Part shown: in pieces, positions 1 through 12,626 of the stretch
How positions within the stretch are numbered: the first letter of the stretch is position 1
Layout of the letters: every line of letters begins with the position of its first letter
Source of the DNA: Hypericum androsaemum
Lineage: Eukaryota; Streptophyta; Magnoliopsida; Malpighiales; Hypericaceae
Length of the DNA stretch: 64,000 nucleotides
Reading direction: 5' to 3'
NCBI GenBank assembly: GCA_963995505.1
Contig: OZ023183.1
Span: 21,138,671-21,202,670, forward strand
Position numbers and translations under genes: made by a program
The notes under the pieces: generated by a model
The model's database searches: none
Told to the model about the DNA's origin: nothing
What the model saw: only the letters and a program-made list of their open reading frames with translations

Positions 1-2
1 TT

Positions 3-3000
3 GATGCCGCCTCCAACGGATCCTTCTTAAGAAAATATAGGGATGATGCCCACCACATATTGGAGGAGTTGGCGGCTACAAACATTCTAATGGCCAATGA
101 GAGAGCTAGGCAACCGAGTAAGGAGCAAGTAGAAGTGATTGATGTTGATATTGCCTCGTCTATTCAAGCTCAATTGGCTTTGTTGGCAAAGAAGGTTAAT
201 GATCTAAGCTTGAACAAAAGCAATGTGGCGGCTGTGCAAATAAATTGTGAAGTTTGTGGCAATTTTGGCCATGAGATGAATGAGTGTGCCGTGTTGGGCT
301 CTTCTATGGAGCAAGTAAACTTTGTTGGTGGCCAAGGACAAGGCCAAGTTCAAGGAGCAAATAGGATGGTAAACAACCCATATTCCTCTACCTACAATCC
401 TGGTTGGAGAAATCATCCGAACTTCTCTTGGAGGGGTACCGGAGGAAGTAGTGGAGATAACATGGCAATTGTTCCGGATAAGGGACTTCCTCTTCGTAAT
501 GCACCTCAAGGGCCTCCTCCAGGTTTCCAACCACGTTTCTCTTTGATGGATCGGATGGGAGCTATTGAGGAGAGGATCGACAAGATGGACAAGTTCATAC
601 AAGAAGTCGGAGGGGTGGTTAGCCAACAAGGCCAAATTTTGGCAGCCATACAACAACAAGGTGCACGACAGAACAACTTGGAGCAAATTCTCAAGGGACA
701 AGCTACCGCGATGCATAATATGGAGACACAACTTGGAGAAATTGCAAAGGCGAGTTCCCATAGAGCTTCCGGCTCCCTGCCAAGCTCCACAGAAACAAAT
801 CCTCGAGGAAATGTGAATGCAATTTCTTTGAGGAGTGGTAAGGAAATAGCTTCTCAAGAGGCACCCCGGAAGAACAATGACGATCCTATGGAAGCCAATG
901 AGGAGGAGAAAGAAGTAGAGGTGGAAAAAGAGAAAAGTCCTTTTACTGAGATTGAGGAAGAAGAGGAGTATGTGCCACCACCACCAAAGATCCCTCCTCT
1001 ACCATTTCCTCAAAGACTCAAAAAGAAGAACGTGATGGACGACAAATTTCTTGGCTTTATGGAGAAAATGAAAAATGTCCAGATTAGCGTCTCATTTCTG
1101 GAGATGTTGGATCAAGTTCCGCACTACTCCAAGTTTTTGAAGGAACTCATCACAAAGAAGAGGAAGTGGGAAGATGGAGAGACGGTGGCCCTCACGGCGA
1201 AGTGTAGCTCTCTCATCTCAAAGGACCTCCCGATAAAGTTAAAAGACCCGGGGAGTTTCACTATTCCTTGTTTCGTTGGTGATGTTGAGTTTCCTAAGTG
1301 CCTATGTGATTTAGGCGCTAGCATTAACTTGATGCCTTTGTCTATTCTTAGGAAACTTGGCTTGTGTGAGGTGAAAGCCACTTCTATGCGTCTCCAATTG
1401 GCGGACCAAACCATAAAGAAGCCATTTGGGGTCGTGGAGGATGTCTTGTTAAAGGTTGATAAGTTTATCTTCCCCGTGGACTTTGTGGTGCTGGATTTTG
1501 ATGAAGACAAGAGTTGTCCATTAATCCTTGGCCGGCCGTTTCTCAATACGGCACGTGCCTTGGTGGATGTGCATGATGGAAGATTGGTCCTCCGAATAGG
1601 GGAGGAGAAAGTAGAGTTTAAGATGTCTAATGCAATGCGCCACCCTCTTGATGAAGGCGTGTGCATGAAAGTGGATGTCATGGAGGAATGTGTCCTCGAG
1701 TTTGGCAAGGAGAGCATATCGAGGATTGAAGATGGAATGGAGGAAGAAATCAGCGGAGAACAAGAAGAGGATGACGTGGAAGAGTTCGTGGGAGAAGATG
1801 ATACAAAAAGTCTCCATGAGGATTTGGAGCTTGATTTGAAGTATCGTACTCCACCTTCCATCACCAAGGCTCCAAGCTTGGAGTTGAAAGAGTTGCCCTC
1901 TCATTTACGATATGCATTCTTAAGGGATGAAGGAAGACTCTCCATTATCATCTCCAACAAGCTCTCTAAGGAACAAGAGACGAGAGTACTTGAAATCGTC
2001 AACAAACGGATTAAGGCCATGGCTTGGCAAATATCCGATATCAAGGGGATAAGTCCCGACATTGTCATACATCACATCCACATGGAGGAGGGAGCCAAGC
2101 CGAGGGTGGATCGGCAAAGAAGATTGAATCCCAACATGAAAGAAGTTGTGAAGAAAGAGGTGATCAAGCTCCTCGAAGCTGGGATCATTTATCCCATCTC
2201 GGATAGTGAGTGGGTAAGCCCGATCCATTGCGTTCCAAAGAAAGGAGGAATGACTGTTGTGATCAATGATGAGGGTGAGCTCATTTCCACAAGAACTGTG
2301 ACTGGATGGAGGGTATGCGTGGACTACCGAAAGTTGAACGCCGCCACATGTAAGGATCATTTTCCTCTTCCATTCATTGACCAAATGTTGGAGAGAATTG
2401 CTGGATATTCCCATTATTGCTTCTTGGATGGGTATTCGGGCTACAACCAAATTGCAATATACCCAAGCGATCAAGAGAAAACATCTTTCACTTGTCCCTT
2501 TGGTATTTTTGCCTATCGACGAATGCCTTTTGGATTGAGTTGTGCCCCGGCCACTTTCCAACGATGCATGGCGGCCATCTTTTGGGGAATGAATGAGAAA
2601 ATTATGGAGATCTTCATGGATGATTTTTCAGTATTTGGAGATTCTTTTGATAGCTGCTTGGCCAATTTGGACCAGGTCTTGGAAAGATGTGAAGAGAAGA
2701 ACCTCGTTCTCAATTGGGAGAAATGTCATTTCATGGTAGATGAAGGGATAGTTCTTGGGCATAAGATCTCCCGAGCGGGCATCGAGGTGGACAGAGCCAA
2801 GACAGAAGCAATAGAGAAGATGGAAGCACCGACTTCAGTTAAAGGAGTAAGAGCTTTTCTTGGCCATGCTGGTTTCTACCGAAGATTTATTAAGGATTTT
2901 TCTCTTATCGCGAAGCCGCTCACGAATTTGCTTGTAAAGGATGTGCCCTTTGATTTTGATAAGCCATGCCTTCAAGCATTTGATACGTTGAAGAAAGCTC

Positions 3001-4781
3001 TTGTCACAGCTCCGGTTATCTCTTCTCCGGATTGGACACTACCATTCGAGATGATGTGTGATGCGAGCGACATTGCATTGGGATGTGTGCTTGGTCAAAA
3101 GAAGGAGGGGAAGCTTCATGTCATCTACTATGCAAGTAGAGTGTTGGCGGGTGCCCAACTAAATTACACCACCACCGAGAAGGAGTTGCTTGCAGTCGTG
3201 TATGCATGTGACAAATTCCGACCATATTTACTTGGGTCGAAGGTGATAATCTACACAGATCATGCGACTTTGAGGTACTTATTCTCCAAACAAGATGCTA
3301 AGCCACGACTAATCAGGTGGATTTTATTGCTCCAAGAATTTGACTTGTCCATCAAGGATAAGAAGGGGTCGGAAAATGTTGTCGCTGACCATCTCTCTCG
3401 GCTAGAGAGAAGTGATGGAATGGAGACTCATGGAAAGATCAAAGAAGAGTTTCCGGATGAGGAGTTGATGAGCTTGAATAATGTGGAAGCACCTTGGTAT
3501 GCTGATTTTGCCAACTTCCTAGTTGGGGGAATTATTCCTATGGATTTGAGCTATCCCCAACGCAAGAAATTCCTAAGGGATTCTCAGCTTTATGTTTGGG
3601 ATGAGCCTTACCTTTTTAAGAGGTGTACTGATAGGTTGCTTCGACGGTGCATTGCGGATAATGAAGTTAAGGATGTTCTGGAGCAATGTCATAGCACTCC
3701 GTATTCAGGTCACTATGGAGCAACAAGGACCGCATCACGAGTCTTTGAATGCGGGTTTTATTGGCCCAACATTTTTAAGGATGCTCGCTCTTTTGTTGCT
3801 CATTGCGATCGATGTCAAAGGACTGGAAATATCTCAAGGAGGAATGAGATGCCACTATCTGGAATTCTAGAGGTAGAGCTCTTTGATGTTTGGGGGTTGG
3901 ACTTCATGGGACCTTTCCCAACCTCTAATGGCAACAAGTATATCTTGGTGGGAGTAGACTACGTATCTAAGTGGGTGGAAGCTTGGGCATCACCGACCAA
4001 TGATGCTAAGGTGGTCATCCGCTTTATCAAAAAGCTCTTTTCAAGATTTGGCGTGCCAAGGGCTATCATTAGCGATGGGGGTTCACACTTTTGCAACCGA
4101 CCATTTGAGATTTTATTGAAGAGGTATGGGGTCAATCACAAGGTTGCTACACCTTATCACCCACAAACAAGTGGGCAAGTGGAACTCTCTAACCGGGAAT
4201 TGAAGAAGATCCTTGAAAAGACGGTTGGAGGAGCAAGAAAGGATTGGGCAAACAAGCTTGACGATGCCTTATGGGCATACCGAACGGCATTTAAAACGCC
4301 TATCGGGATGTCCCCGTACAAACTTGTTTATGGCAAGGCATGCCACCTCCCGGTAGAGCTAGAGCACCGAGCATTTTGGGCCATCAAGACCCTCAATTAT
4401 GATTACAAGAAAGCCGGTGAGCGAAGGGTGTTGCAACTCGAAGAGCTGGACGAAATCCGCGACATGGCATTTGAGAGCTCTAAGCTTTACAAGGAGAAGA
4501 CAAAAAGGTCACATGATGCCCACATCGTGAAGAAAGAGTTCAAGGAGGGTGATCCAGTGCTACTCTACAACTCCCGATTGAGACTTTTTCCGGGAAAGCT
4601 CAAGTCCAAATGGAGTGGCCCATTCAAAGTTGTGAAAATTTTTCCATTCGGAGCCCTTGAATTAGAAAGAAATGATGGAGGAAGCTTCAAGGTGAATGGC
4701 CAAAGGTGCAAGATTTACCTTGGCGGCAATTTTGAACGACAAGCGGAAGTGCAATCCGTGGCTTCACCCTCCAATGCATGA
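3..4781 (+). CDS. Gag-Pol polyprotein of Athila-type retrotransposon (5' partial)
   Basis: This is the retrotransposon polyprotein: Gag packages the RNA, protease cuts the chain, RT/RNase H makes cDNA and integrase inserts it. The frame is open from the window edge; the first in-window start-like codon, at 60, is TTG, so the true start lies upstream. Visible in order are the Gag zinc knuckle CX2CX4HX4C (about 246-287), an Asp/Glu-rich linker, an aspartic protease with DLGAS (about 1308-1322), RT with the FMDD form of the YxDD box (about 2615-2630), RNase H with CDAS and TDH (about 3057-3265), the integrase HHCC zinc domain (about 3690-3820), the D..D..E core ([24 protein letters not shown]) and a GPF-type C-terminal motif (about 4610-4630). 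No stop or frameshift breaks it, so it may be functional if gag is intact upstream. No env-like frame follows. Confidence 0.93.
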   Translation, partial: DAASNGSFLRKYRDDAHHILEELAATNILMANERARQPSKEQVEVIDVDIASSIQAQLALLAKKVNDLSLNKSNVAAVQINCEVCGNFGHEMNECAVLGSSMEQVNFVGGQGQGQVQGANRMVNNPYSSTYNPGWRNHPNFSWRGTGGSSGDNMAIVPDKGLPLRNAPQGPPPGFQPRFSLMDRMGAIEERIDKMDKFIQEVGGVVSQQGQILAAIQQQGARQNNLEQILKGQATAMHNMETQLGEIAKASSHRASGSLPSSTETNPRGNVNAISLRSGKEIASQEAPRKNNDDPMEANEEEKEVEVEKEKSPFTEIEEEEEYVPPPPKIPPLPFPQRLKKKNVMDDKFLGFMEKMKNVQISVSFLEMLDQVPHYSKFLKELITKKRKWEDGETVALTAKCSSLISKDLPIKLKDPGSFTIPCFVGDVEFPKCLCDLGASINLMPLSILRKLGLCEVKATSMRLQLADQTIKKPFGVVEDVLLKVDKFIFPVDFVVLDFDEDKSCPLILGRPFLNTARALVDVHDGRLVLRIGEEKVEFKMSNAMRHPLDEGVCMKVDVMEECVLEFGKESISRIEDGMEEEISGEQEEDDVEEFVGEDDTKSLHEDLELDLKYRTPPSITKAPSLELKELPSHLRYAFLRDEGRLSIIISNKLSKEQETRVLEIVNKRIKAMAWQISDIKGISPDIVIHHIHMEEGAKPRVDRQRRLNPNMKEVVKKEVIKLLEAGIIYPISDSEWVSPIHCVPKKGGMTVVINDEGELISTRTVTGWRVCVDYRKLNAATCKDHFPLPFIDQMLERIAGYSHYCFLDGYSGYNQIAIYPSDQEKTSFTCPFGIFAYRRMPFGLSCAPATFQRCMAAIFWGMNEKIMEIFMDDFSVFGDSFDSCLANLDQVLERCEEKNLVLNWEKCHFMVDEGIVLGHKISRAGIEVDRAKTEAIEKMEAPTSVKGVRAFLGHAGFYRRFIKDFSLIAKPLTNLLVKDVPFDFDKPCLQAFDTLKKALVTAPVISSPDWTLPFEMMCDASDIALGCVLGQKKEGKLHVIYYASRVLAGAQLNYTTTEKELLAVVYACDKFRPYLLGSKVIIYTDHATLRYLFSKQDAKPRLIRWILLLQEFDLSIKDKKGSENVVADHLSRLERSDGMETHGKIKEEFPDEELMSLNNVEAPWYADFANFLVGGIIPMDLSYPQRKKFLRDSQLYVWDEPYLFKRCTDRLLRRCIADNEVKDVLEQCHSTPYSGHYGATRTASRVFECGFYWPNIFKDARSFVAHCDRCQRTGNISRRNEMPLSGILEVELFDVWGLDFMGPFPTSNGNKYILVGVDYVSKWVEAWASPTNDAKVVIRFIKKLFSRFGVPRAIISDGGSHFCNRPFEILLKRYGVNHKVATPYHPQTSGQVELSNRELKKILEKTVGGARKDWANKLDDALWAYRTAFKTPIGMSPYKLVYGKACHLPVELEHRAFWAIKTLNYDYKKAGERRVLQLEELDEIRDMAFESSKLYKEKTKRSHDAHIVKKEFKEGDPVLLYNSRLRLFPGKLKSKWSGPFKVVKIFPFGALELERNDGGSFKVNGQRCKIYLGGNFERQAEVQSVASPSNA

Positions 4782-4984
4782 ACAAGGGGAGTAAAGTCAA
4801 GCTAATGACTATAACTTAGCATGTTTTGTCTTTGTCTTTATATTGCTATAGTCTTTTATGTGATGTTCTTTTATGTATTGTTCTTATCCCGGTATGATTT
4901 TGTAGTGTTAGTTTATGCTTATGGGGTCTCTTGTATCTTGAAGGTGACATGGACGATTGGAAGCTCAGCAAAGATCGAGGACGA

Positions 4985-5226
4985 GTTGAAAAAAAAAAAA
5001 AAAAAATTTTCTATTTTAGGCGTGGCTTTTGCGCCACGGCCGTGGCAACTCACGGTTTCATTTTCATCCTTAATTTTTTTTTTTTTTGAAAAAAAAAAAA
5101 TTTTTTTTTAATTAAAAAAAAAAGAAATTTTGGCGTGGCTTTTTGGGCCACGGCCGTGGCAACTCACGGTTTCATTTTAATCCGTTTTTTTTTTTTTTTT
5201 TCAAAAAAAAAAAAAATTTTTTTTTA
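4985..5226 (+). repeat. Tandem duplication (period 114 bp) with 14-bp palindrome and poly-A/T
   Basis: Two copies of a GC-rich segment each contain the perfect palindrome GCCACGGCCGTGGC, at 5033-5046 and 5147-5160. Each is followed by a shared segment and then by long T and A runs that could pair with each other. The start-to-start distance is 114 bp. Elements 2 and 3 lack it, so it arose within the lineage of element 1. Confidence 0.85.
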
Positions 5227-5591
5227 ATATACTCTTCCTCCCATTTCTCCCAAATCGTCCCAATCAAAAGGCTAGCAAGTGGCGATTTAAGGGGTCGAAG
5301 TTCAACATGGACAGGGAGCTGCATCATCAAAGCTACTACATCCGACAACTAGTGGAGCGACCCAGATTCGACATTCCACCGCCACCAACATCTCCAACTC
5401 AAGACTAAGGGAAGTCTCCTAGCATTTTTTTTCTTTCTTCTTTAGTTATTTTCTTGTCTTCGTGATGTCTTGAGTTTGCTTTATGTCTTTGTGATGTCGT
5501 GTTCTTCATGTTTGATTGTTGTTCATGCTTGCTTCTTAATGCATTTGTTAGTATAGTTCAATTGTTTATATGTATATGTGCTCCCTACACC

Positions 5592-5624
5592 TTGAGGACA
5601 AGGTGTTCTTCAAGTGTGGGGGTG
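5592..5624 (+). promoter_or_regulatory. Internal polypurine-like box, element 1
   Basis: The box reads TTGAGGACAA, then a short spacer, then AAGTGTGGGGG. This is nearly the same wording as the true polypurine tract at 6999-7029 next to the LTR. Equivalent boxes occur about 1.4 kb before the LTR in elements 2 (11232-11262) and 3 (43935-43967). A second plus-strand priming site is an inference. Confidence 0.5.
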
Positions 5625-6998
5625 TGGTTCCACTTAGGAATCCTTTTGTATGTTTAGATATGGTTTGTCTTGTTTAGGCAATGATTTGGCATGAATTTTC
5701 AAAATTTGACCCCTTTCAAAATTCTTTAACTCGTGTTAGAAGCTTACCACACACCTAGTTAGGAAATGAACTCGAGCACAAGGCCTAAGAACTTGTAGAA
5801 ACCTCACCCTCGCCAGTTTAGACTAGTAGTCTCACTATGTAGATTAGACTAGAGGGTTGATGAGTGACCTTGTGAGGAACTTTGAGCCGAATGAGGAGAC
5901 AACCGTCTTCATTTATTCATGAGGTGCCTACATGAGTTCGGTTGATCGAGGTATCCTACTAGTACTTGACATGGTCTTGGTTGTGTGGCGTTAGTGAATG
6001 ACGGGGGCTAATCCTTTGAAATTGAGCCTAGAACTTTAGAGCCAAGAACCTTCATATCCATTGCTTTAACCCATTGAGCCTAGTCATTCATTGATCATAT
6101 TATATGTATACCAACTTTAAGCCTTATATCCACCATCTTCCCGACCTTTGGTCATCCGATCCGAGGACACGTAAGTTTAAATTTTTGGGAAATGATATGT
6201 ATTGGGTTTAGTTGGTAGCTTAGTGTTCTTATGGGTTAATTCATTGAGAATGTGGGTAATTAAGAGGCCATACAAAGAAGCCGAGTTTTTGCCTACAAAA
6301 TGCCAAGTTTGTGTTTGTGTTTGTATTTGTAAAAGAAAGAAAAAAAAAAGAAAAAAAAAGGGAAGAAAAGAAAAGAAAAAGAAAAAGTGAATGTTGAATA
6401 AGGCATTAATAATTGGCATAACTCGTGCTACACGGTCTTAGGAAATGGGTGAATTTTGGGAATGTGCTTTAGCGATTTATGGTGAAGATGTTTAGAATAG
6501 ACGAGTGACTAGAGTACTTTTGTAACATGTCCTCGGATTGGGTGGTTTATCTACTATCCATACATATTTCCTCACCTTTACCTTAGCCCCATTATAACCC
6601 GATTGAAAGCTCCTGGTTCACGAGCAACCACATGACTTTGAGACACTGTTGAGTAGGACGTAGGATACTTTGAAACACATCGATCATGTATGCGAGAGAT
6701 AGGAAGTTGGCTACTTACAAATCGTGAGCTAAAATTTCCGAACCTCTGAGTGGTTAACCTTCTAGTGTCTTTTACATAGTGATAACACTTGATTAAACCA
6801 TCGAGTGGTGAGGTGTCTACCGGTTCTTACTCTTTGTGTTTGAGTTGATGTACTAGCTAGGTTGTGTGATAATACTTTTGATATGAGTTTGAAATTTTGA
6901 GGGGAGTTAAATTGTGAATTGATCATGCCTAGTCTTGTCCTTTTCATGTTTTCTTTCTTATGTGATTGTGTTTGTGATTGTCTTTGTATGAGTATTGC

Positions 6999-7029
6999 TT
7001 GAGGACAAGCAATGATTCAAGTGTGGGGG
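6999..7029 (+). promoter_or_regulatory. Polypurine tract before 3' LTR, element 1
   Basis: A purine-rich stretch ending in GTGTGGGGG lies 2 bp before the LTR start TGATGAG. This is the usual position of the plus-strand primer in LTR retrotransposons. Confidence 0.8.
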
Positions 7030-7031
7030 TG

Positions 7032-8632
7032 TGATGAGTGTGAAAACACTCTATCATCTATATATGTTTTAGTATCAATTTTCCATTGTTTCTAGTATTG
7101 TTGTGTGTTATTTATCGTTGTTTTGTTATATTTCGTGTTTTGAACGTTTTAGTATAATTATTGTGATTTTCATTAGTTTTGTTCATTTTTAGTTCAAGGA
7201 GGCTTTGTGGTGATGCGGGGAGGATATTGGTGTACGTTGGAGCGCTTCAACGATGATCGGATCAGCCTTGAAGAATGGTGCACGATCGGGAAGGCGACGA
7301 CATTAGGCTAACTGACCTCGAGAGACTTAAATACCGATAACTTTCTCATCTGAAGTCCCATAGAGACGAGTGAGGTGGTTCTGGAAAGAAGACATCCGGG
7401 GCTACAACTTTGTTTCTTCGGTCATCTTCAGATTCGAAGTCTAAGAGGGTCAAAAATGCACATGAAGACGAGCTTTAAACCTGAGAACTCGCCTGACCGA
7501 AATCGGCTAAAATTCCGGGACCATTCCGGAATTTGCCAGGACGTTTTCTTGGCTGCCATCCTACCACCTTTTGGCTGGATTTCCACTACAAAATTCTCCA
7601 TACTCCACTACCTTCCTTTGTCTCCCACTACTCCACTTTGTCTTCCACTATCTCCCACTCCACTTCTCCATACTTTGACATTTACCACCCATTCATTCAC
7701 TCATTCTCTTCTTCCTCGAAGAACCAAATCCGTGGCTGCCTCTTCCTCTTCCTCCCAAGCAAAAAACGTGGCTCACCATTGAAGAGGAGAGCAAGAAGAA
7801 CGTGGCTGCCAACCAAGAGAAGAGGAGAGGAGAAGAGAAGAAGAACGTGGCCTTGAAGAAGGAGCTAGGAGGGAGCCATTGAAGACACTCATTGAGCTTT
7901 TCCTAAACTCTATCTTTGTTGTTCATGTTCTATTTACTTTGTACAATGGATAATTTGTGTTGTTTGTTGAACATGAGTGAGTAGTTGATTTGTGAGTTTG
8001 GTGCCTTGATGGCACCTACTTAGCCAATGGTTTTGTGGGGATAATATGTTAAGGTTTATGTACTAGTTAATGTGTTGAATGCTTAATCTTGATTGATCAC
8101 CTTGATTATGAACTAAGTTGATGCTAATCGCCGGGAGGGGTTAGGATTAACAGACCATTTAACTAGTTAACTAGTTGCCTATTGTTGAGGGATCACCTTA
8201 GGTGACTAGTTGTCCAAAGGATGATGGTGATAATCGGTAGTTAGTTGGATTAGTTGGCTAATTAGTCGCGGGAGCGCGGTTGGTTAGACTAAGCCTAATT
8301 AACTATCGATTTAGACTAGTTTGTCGCGGGAGCATTGATTAGTTGCTTAAGAAACATCCGGACCATAACATGAACTCAATAAACCCCACATGCCATTTGG
8401 TTATTTAGGTTGTCATTGGTACCAAGCTCACTCTTGTTTTAAGTGTTTTAACCTTCTCCTTGCTTAGTTGTAATTTTATTTCAAGTAGCATTTTGTGTTT
8501 GGAATTGACACCTCCATTTCTTTGAGTCCTAAACTAGTGATAAAGTCGAATTTGCGGACTAGCTTAGTCCTCGTGGGATGACAATCCCGTACTTACTCAT
8601 TATTGCAAGAGGGGTGAAAATCCTTCCTTTCA
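7032..8632 (+). repeat. 3' LTR of element 1
   Basis: It begins TGATGAGTGTG directly after the polypurine tract, as do the LTRs of elements 2 and 3. The proposed end is the CA at 8631-8632, just before RT coding sequence of element 2 begins. The resulting length (1601 bp) matches the other LTRs here (1655, 1526 and 1494 bp), and the motif AGTCCTCGTGGG sits near the end as in many Athila LTRs. Reading frames at 7375-7782 and 7533-7856 lie inside it and look like chance. Confidence 0.75.
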
Positions 8633-8633
8633 G

Positions 8634-11138
8634 GAACTCATCTCAACAAGAGTAGTTACTGGGTGGCGTGTATGCATCGACTACAGAAAACTCAATGCCG
8701 CTACTCGGAAGGATCATTTTCCTCTTCCCTTTATTGATCAAATGTTGGAGCGTATTACTGGATATGCCTGCTACTGCTTCCTAGATGGTTATTGCGGGTA
8801 TAATCAGGTACTCATCTATCCTGGAGACCAAGATAAGACTACTTTCACTTGTCCTTTTGGCACTTTTGCATACAGGAGAATGCCTTTTGGTCTGTGCAAT
8901 GCTCCCGCCACTTTTCAACGGTGCATGATGGCAATATTTTGGGGGATGAATGAAGACATCATGGAGGTTTTCATGGATGATTTCTCTGTCTTTGGAGATT
9001 CATTTGAATGTTGCCTCCACAACTTGGATAGAGTACTCAAGAGATGCGAAGAGAAGAAGCTCGTGCTTAATTGGGAGAAATGTCATTTTATGGTGGAAGA
9101 AGGCATAGTATTGGGCCACAAGATCTCAAAGGCTGGAATTGAAGTTGATCATGCCAAGACCGAGGCGATCGAAAAAATGCAACCACCGACGACAGTAAAG
9201 GGCATCCGCGCATTCCTAGGACATGCAGGGTTTTATCGACGCTTTATAAAGAAATTCTCTTCTATTGCAAAACCCTTGACTAACCTCTTGAATAAGGATG
9301 TCACCTTTGAGTTTGATGATTCTTGTCTAAGTGCTTTCAGGACACTCCAAGAAGCATTGGTCACCGCTCCAATTATTACTTCACCATCGTGGGACCTCCC
9401 ATTTGAGCTTATGTGCGATGCAAGCAATGATGTCTTGGGTTGTGTCCTCGGACAACGAAAGGAAGGGCGACTGCATGTCATCTATTATGCAAGTCGTGTT
9501 CTCGCTGGAGCACAACTTAACTACACCACCACGGAAAAAGAGCTACTTGCGGTGGTGTATGCTTGCGACAAATTCAGGCCTTACTTGTTAGGCTCTAAAG
9601 TCATCATCTACACTGACCACGCAGCCTTGAGGTACCTCTTTGCTAAACAAGATGCAAAACCCCGACTTATCAGTTGGATTTTACTTTTGCAAGAATTTGA
9701 TCTAGTGATTAAGGATAAGAAGGGCACGGAGAACGTGGTCGCAGATCACTTGTCCCGCTTGGAGTACAACGATGGAATGGAAAAGGAAGGAAGGATTCTC
9801 GAATACTTCCCAGATGAAGCTTTGTTCTATGTCCAAGCAGTGGCGCCTCCTTGGTATGCGGATTTTGCCAACTATTTGGTGAGTGAAGTCATGCCCGAAG
9901 ACTTGAGCTACCCTCAGAGAAAGAAGTTCCTCAGTGATGTGCGTTTCTATGTGTGGGATGAGCCATATCTATTCAGGAGATGTGTGGATGGCCTTCTACG
10001 ACGATGTATTCCAGACGAGGAAATACCATCTATTCTCCAAGAGTGTCATGGATCAGTTTACGCTGGACACTTCGGAGCATCAAGAACAGCTTCACGAGTT
10101 CTTGAGTGTGGGTTCTATTGGCCTACAATTTTCAAAGATGCAAGAGCATTCACTGAGCATTGTGATCGTTGTCAACGAACAGGTAATATTTCTCGACGAG
10201 ATGAAATGCCCCAGTCTGGTATTCTAGAGGTTGAGCTGTTTGATGTGTGGGGGATCGACTTCATGGGTCCTTTCCCTCCCTCTAAAAGTAACAAGTACAT
10301 CATTGTCGGAGTCGACTACGTCTCCAAATGGGTAGAGGCGTGGGCTACTCCAACAAACGATGCCAAGGTGGTCTTACGATTCCTCAAGCAGCTCTTCGCC
10401 CGATTCGGTGTTCCTCGTGCAATCATCAGTGATGGCAGTTCACACTTCTGGAACCAACCTTTTGCCACGCTTCTCCGGCGCTATGGAGTCACTCATAAGG
10501 TTGCCACACCTTATCATCCTCAAACCAGTGGTCAAGTTGAAGTATCTAATAGGGAGCTGAAGAAAATTCTAGAAAAGACAGTGAGCTCAGCACGGAAAGA
10601 TTGGTCGGGTAAGCTTGATGATGCCTTATGGGCTTACCGCACTGCTTTCAAAACCCCTATAGGCACAACACCATATCGCCTGGTCTACGGCAAGGCGTGT
10701 CACCTCCCAGTAGAGCTTGAACACCGAGCATTTTGGGCAATCAAGACATTGAACTACGACTACAAGCTTGCGGGAGAACGTCGAGTGCTGCAACTCCAAG
10801 AACTCGAGGAACTCCGCTCAAGTGCCTTTGAAAGTGCACGGCTCTACAAAGACACCACCAAAAAGAGGCACGATGCTCGTATTGGAGCTAAGGACTTTCA
10901 GATTGGTCAACAAGTACTCCTCTATAATTCGCGCTTGAAGCTGTTCCCCGGAAAATTGAAATCAAGATGGAGTGGACCATTCGAGATTGTCAGTGCCCCC
11001 CCTCATGGAGCCATTGAAGTGAAGAATCTGGAGGGCCAAACATTCAAAGTCAATGGCCAGCGGTGCAAGCTATACCTAGGGAGCAAGATGGAGCGCGCTC
11101 GAGAAGTGCAAACTTTGCTCCCTCCATCCGCACCTTAG
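8634..11138 (+). CDS. Pol polyprotein fragment (RT, RNase H, integrase) of element 2
   Basis: The frame is open from the junction at about 8631; the ATG at 8742 is internal to RT, not a real start. Similarity to element 1 begins at residues ELISTR and continues to the C-terminus. Visible parts are RT ([12 protein letters not shown] at about 8971-8982), RNase H (CDAS, TDH), the integrase HHCC region (about 10045-10190), the catalytic core ([24 protein letters not shown]) and a GPF-type tail (about 10970-10990). It ends PPSAP before TAG. No internal stop is present although the gene is split, which suggests that the interruption is recent. As it stands it cannot yield a whole polyprotein. Confidence 0.9.
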   Translation, partial: ELISTRVVTGWRVCIDYRKLNAATRKDHFPLPFIDQMLERITGYACYCFLDGYCGYNQVLIYPGDQDKTTFTCPFGTFAYRRMPFGLCNAPATFQRCMMAIFWGMNEDIMEVFMDDFSVFGDSFECCLHNLDRVLKRCEEKKLVLNWEKCHFMVEEGIVLGHKISKAGIEVDHAKTEAIEKMQPPTTVKGIRAFLGHAGFYRRFIKKFSSIAKPLTNLLNKDVTFEFDDSCLSAFRTLQEALVTAPIITSPSWDLPFELMCDASNDVLGCVLGQRKEGRLHVIYYASRVLAGAQLNYTTTEKELLAVVYACDKFRPYLLGSKVIIYTDHAALRYLFAKQDAKPRLISWILLLQEFDLVIKDKKGTENVVADHLSRLEYNDGMEKEGRILEYFPDEALFYVQAVAPPWYADFANYLVSEVMPEDLSYPQRKKFLSDVRFYVWDEPYLFRRCVDGLLRRCIPDEEIPSILQECHGSVYAGHFGASRTASRVLECGFYWPTIFKDARAFTEHCDRCQRTGNISRRDEMPQSGILEVELFDVWGIDFMGPFPPSKSNKYIIVGVDYVSKWVEAWATPTNDAKVVLRFLKQLFARFGVPRAIISDGSSHFWNQPFATLLRRYGVTHKVATPYHPQTSGQVEVSNRELKKILEKTVSSARKDWSGKLDDALWAYRTAFKTPIGTTPYRLVYGKACHLPVELEHRAFWAIKTLNYDYKLAGERRVLQLQELEELRSSAFESARLYKDTTKKRHDARIGAKDFQIGQQVLLYNSRLKLFPGKLKSRWSGPFEIVSAPPHGAIEVKNLEGQTFKVNGQRCKLYLGSKMERAREVQTLLPPSAP

Positions 11139-12626
11139 CCTCAGGGAGCAGTCCACTTCTCTTTCTTTTACTTTTCATTTTTTCATTTGTGTTATTTAAT
11201 GTGATGTTTCGTTTTGTGTGTTGCCCCCACATTGAGGACAATGTGTCATTTAAGTGTGGGGGTGAGAGGTTCCACATAGAAATAATTTGATGAGTATAGC
11301 ATGATTTTTTTAAAATTTGACCCCCCTCAAAATTATTAAACTTATGTTAGAAGATTGCCACATACCTAGTTAGGGATTGAACTCGAGCACTAAGATTAGA
11401 AACTTGTAAAAACTTCACCCTCGGTTGTTTAGACTTGTGGTCTCACTATGTAGATTTGACTAGAGGGTTGACGAGTGACCTTGTGAGGAACTTTGAGCCG
11501 AAGGAGGAGACAACCGTCTTCATTTATTCATGAGGTGCCTACTTGAGTTCGGTTGATCGAGGTATCCTACTAGTACTCGACATAGTCTTGGTTGTGTGTG
11601 CGTTAGTGGGATGACGGGGGCAAATTTCTTTGACATTAAGCCCAGAGCTGTAAAGATAAAAATCCCTTGAATCCATTGCTTTAACCCATTGAGCCTAGCC
11701 ATTCTTTGATCATATTATATGTAAGCCAACTTTAAGCCTTATACCTACTATCCTCCCGACCTTTGGTCATTTGATCCGTGGACGCATAGGTTGGGGATAA
11801 TATGTATTGGGATTAGTTAAAAACTTGGTGTTGATATGGGTTTAATCTGTTTGTGATTTGGATAATTGAGAGGCTATTAGAAGAAAAAAAGATCGAGTTA
11901 TTGCCTAGTAAATGTCAAGTTTGTGAAAAAAAAAAGAAGAAGAAGAAGAAAAGAAATGAAAAGTGGTAAAAAAAAAGAGAAGTAAAAAATGGAATAAGAC
12001 ATGAATAAGATGGCATGACTCGATCTACACGGTCTTAGGAAATGGGTGAATTGGGGAGTGTGCTTGAATTGTTTATGGTGAGGATGTTTAGAATAGACGA
12101 GTGACTAGTTTGCATTTGTACAATGTCCTCGGATTGGGTGGTTTAACTACTATCCAGATATTTTATCTCACCTGTACCTCAGCCCCATTACAACCCGAAT
12201 GAAAGTCCCCCTGATCACAAGCAATCTCACGACTTTGAGACATTGTTGAGTAGGACGTCGGATACTTTGAAAAAAATCGGCCATGTACGTGAGAGATAGG
12301 AAGTTAACCACTTACAAATTGTGAGCGAAAAATTTTCGAACTTCTGAGTGGTCAACCTTCTAGTGTATTTTACATAGTGTTAATACTTGGTTAAATAATC
12401 TAGAAGTGAGGTGTCTACCGGTTCTTACTTTTTGTGTTTTGGTTAATGAACTAGCTAGGTTATAGGGAGATCTGTTGATGTGAGTTTGAGATTTTGAGGG
12501 GAGTTAAATTTTGAATTAATCACGCCAAGTCTTTCCCTTATTGCGTTTTGATTTCTCTTGTGATGTTGTTTAGTATTCCATGGTTGAGTTTGCTTGAGGA
12601 CAAGCAATGATTCAAGTATGGGGGTG
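11139..12626 (+). other. Non-coding 3' region of element 2
   Basis: No protein is readable. It carries the internal polypurine-like box (11232-11262), the conserved segment about 11480-11570 (GGAGACAACCGTCTTCATTT), an A-rich run near 11925-11990 and the true polypurine tract (12594-12624). It is collinear with the same region of element 1 except for the 114-bp duplication. Confidence 0.75.

Larger units (their letters stand above)
4782..7031 (+). other. Non-coding 3' region of element 1, between pol and 3' LTR
   Basis: No convincing protein is encoded in either strand. The stretch holds a 114-bp tandem duplication with A/T runs (about 4985-5226), an internal polypurine-like box (5592-5624), a conserved segment around 5870-5960, an A-rich run (6335-6390) and the true polypurine tract just before the LTR (6999-7029). 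Large parts line up by eye with 11139-12626 of element 2 and 43545-45398 of element 3. An env-like gene is expected at this place in some Athila relatives, but none is readable here. Confidence 0.75.
1..8632 (+). mobile_element. Athila-type Ty3/gypsy retrotransposon, element 1 (5' end outside window)
   Basis: The element enters from the left edge inside gag. It then shows one uninterrupted gag-pol frame (to 4781), a 2.2 kb non-coding 3' region, a polypurine tract (6999-7029) and a 3' LTR (7032-8632). The domain order protease, RT, RNase H, integrase defines Ty3/gypsy. The RT and integrase wording and the long LTR fit the Athila lineage (family knowledge). The 5' LTR and primer-binding site must lie upstream of the window. 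The long open frame suggests a fairly young copy. Its 3' LTR runs directly into the RT of element 2, so it is probably nested in that element. Confidence 0.9.

Noticed and set aside
204..857. Minus-strand frame of 217 codons
   Set aside because: It lies opposite the intact Gag frame and has no domain; a shadow frame.
1124..2561. Minus-strand frames opposite protease and RT
   Set aside because: They mirror Pol codons and carry no independent motifs.
4821..5352. Short frames after pol that might be env
   Set aside because: Composed mainly of homopolymer runs, too short, and not shared with elements 2 or 3.
7375..7856. Frames within the LTR of element 1
   Set aside because: They lie inside LTR sequence and have no counterpart in the other LTRs.
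8620..8634. Polypyrimidine tract plus CAG before the RT of element 2, like a splice acceptor
   Set aside because: LTR length and CA end explain the junction better as an insertion point.
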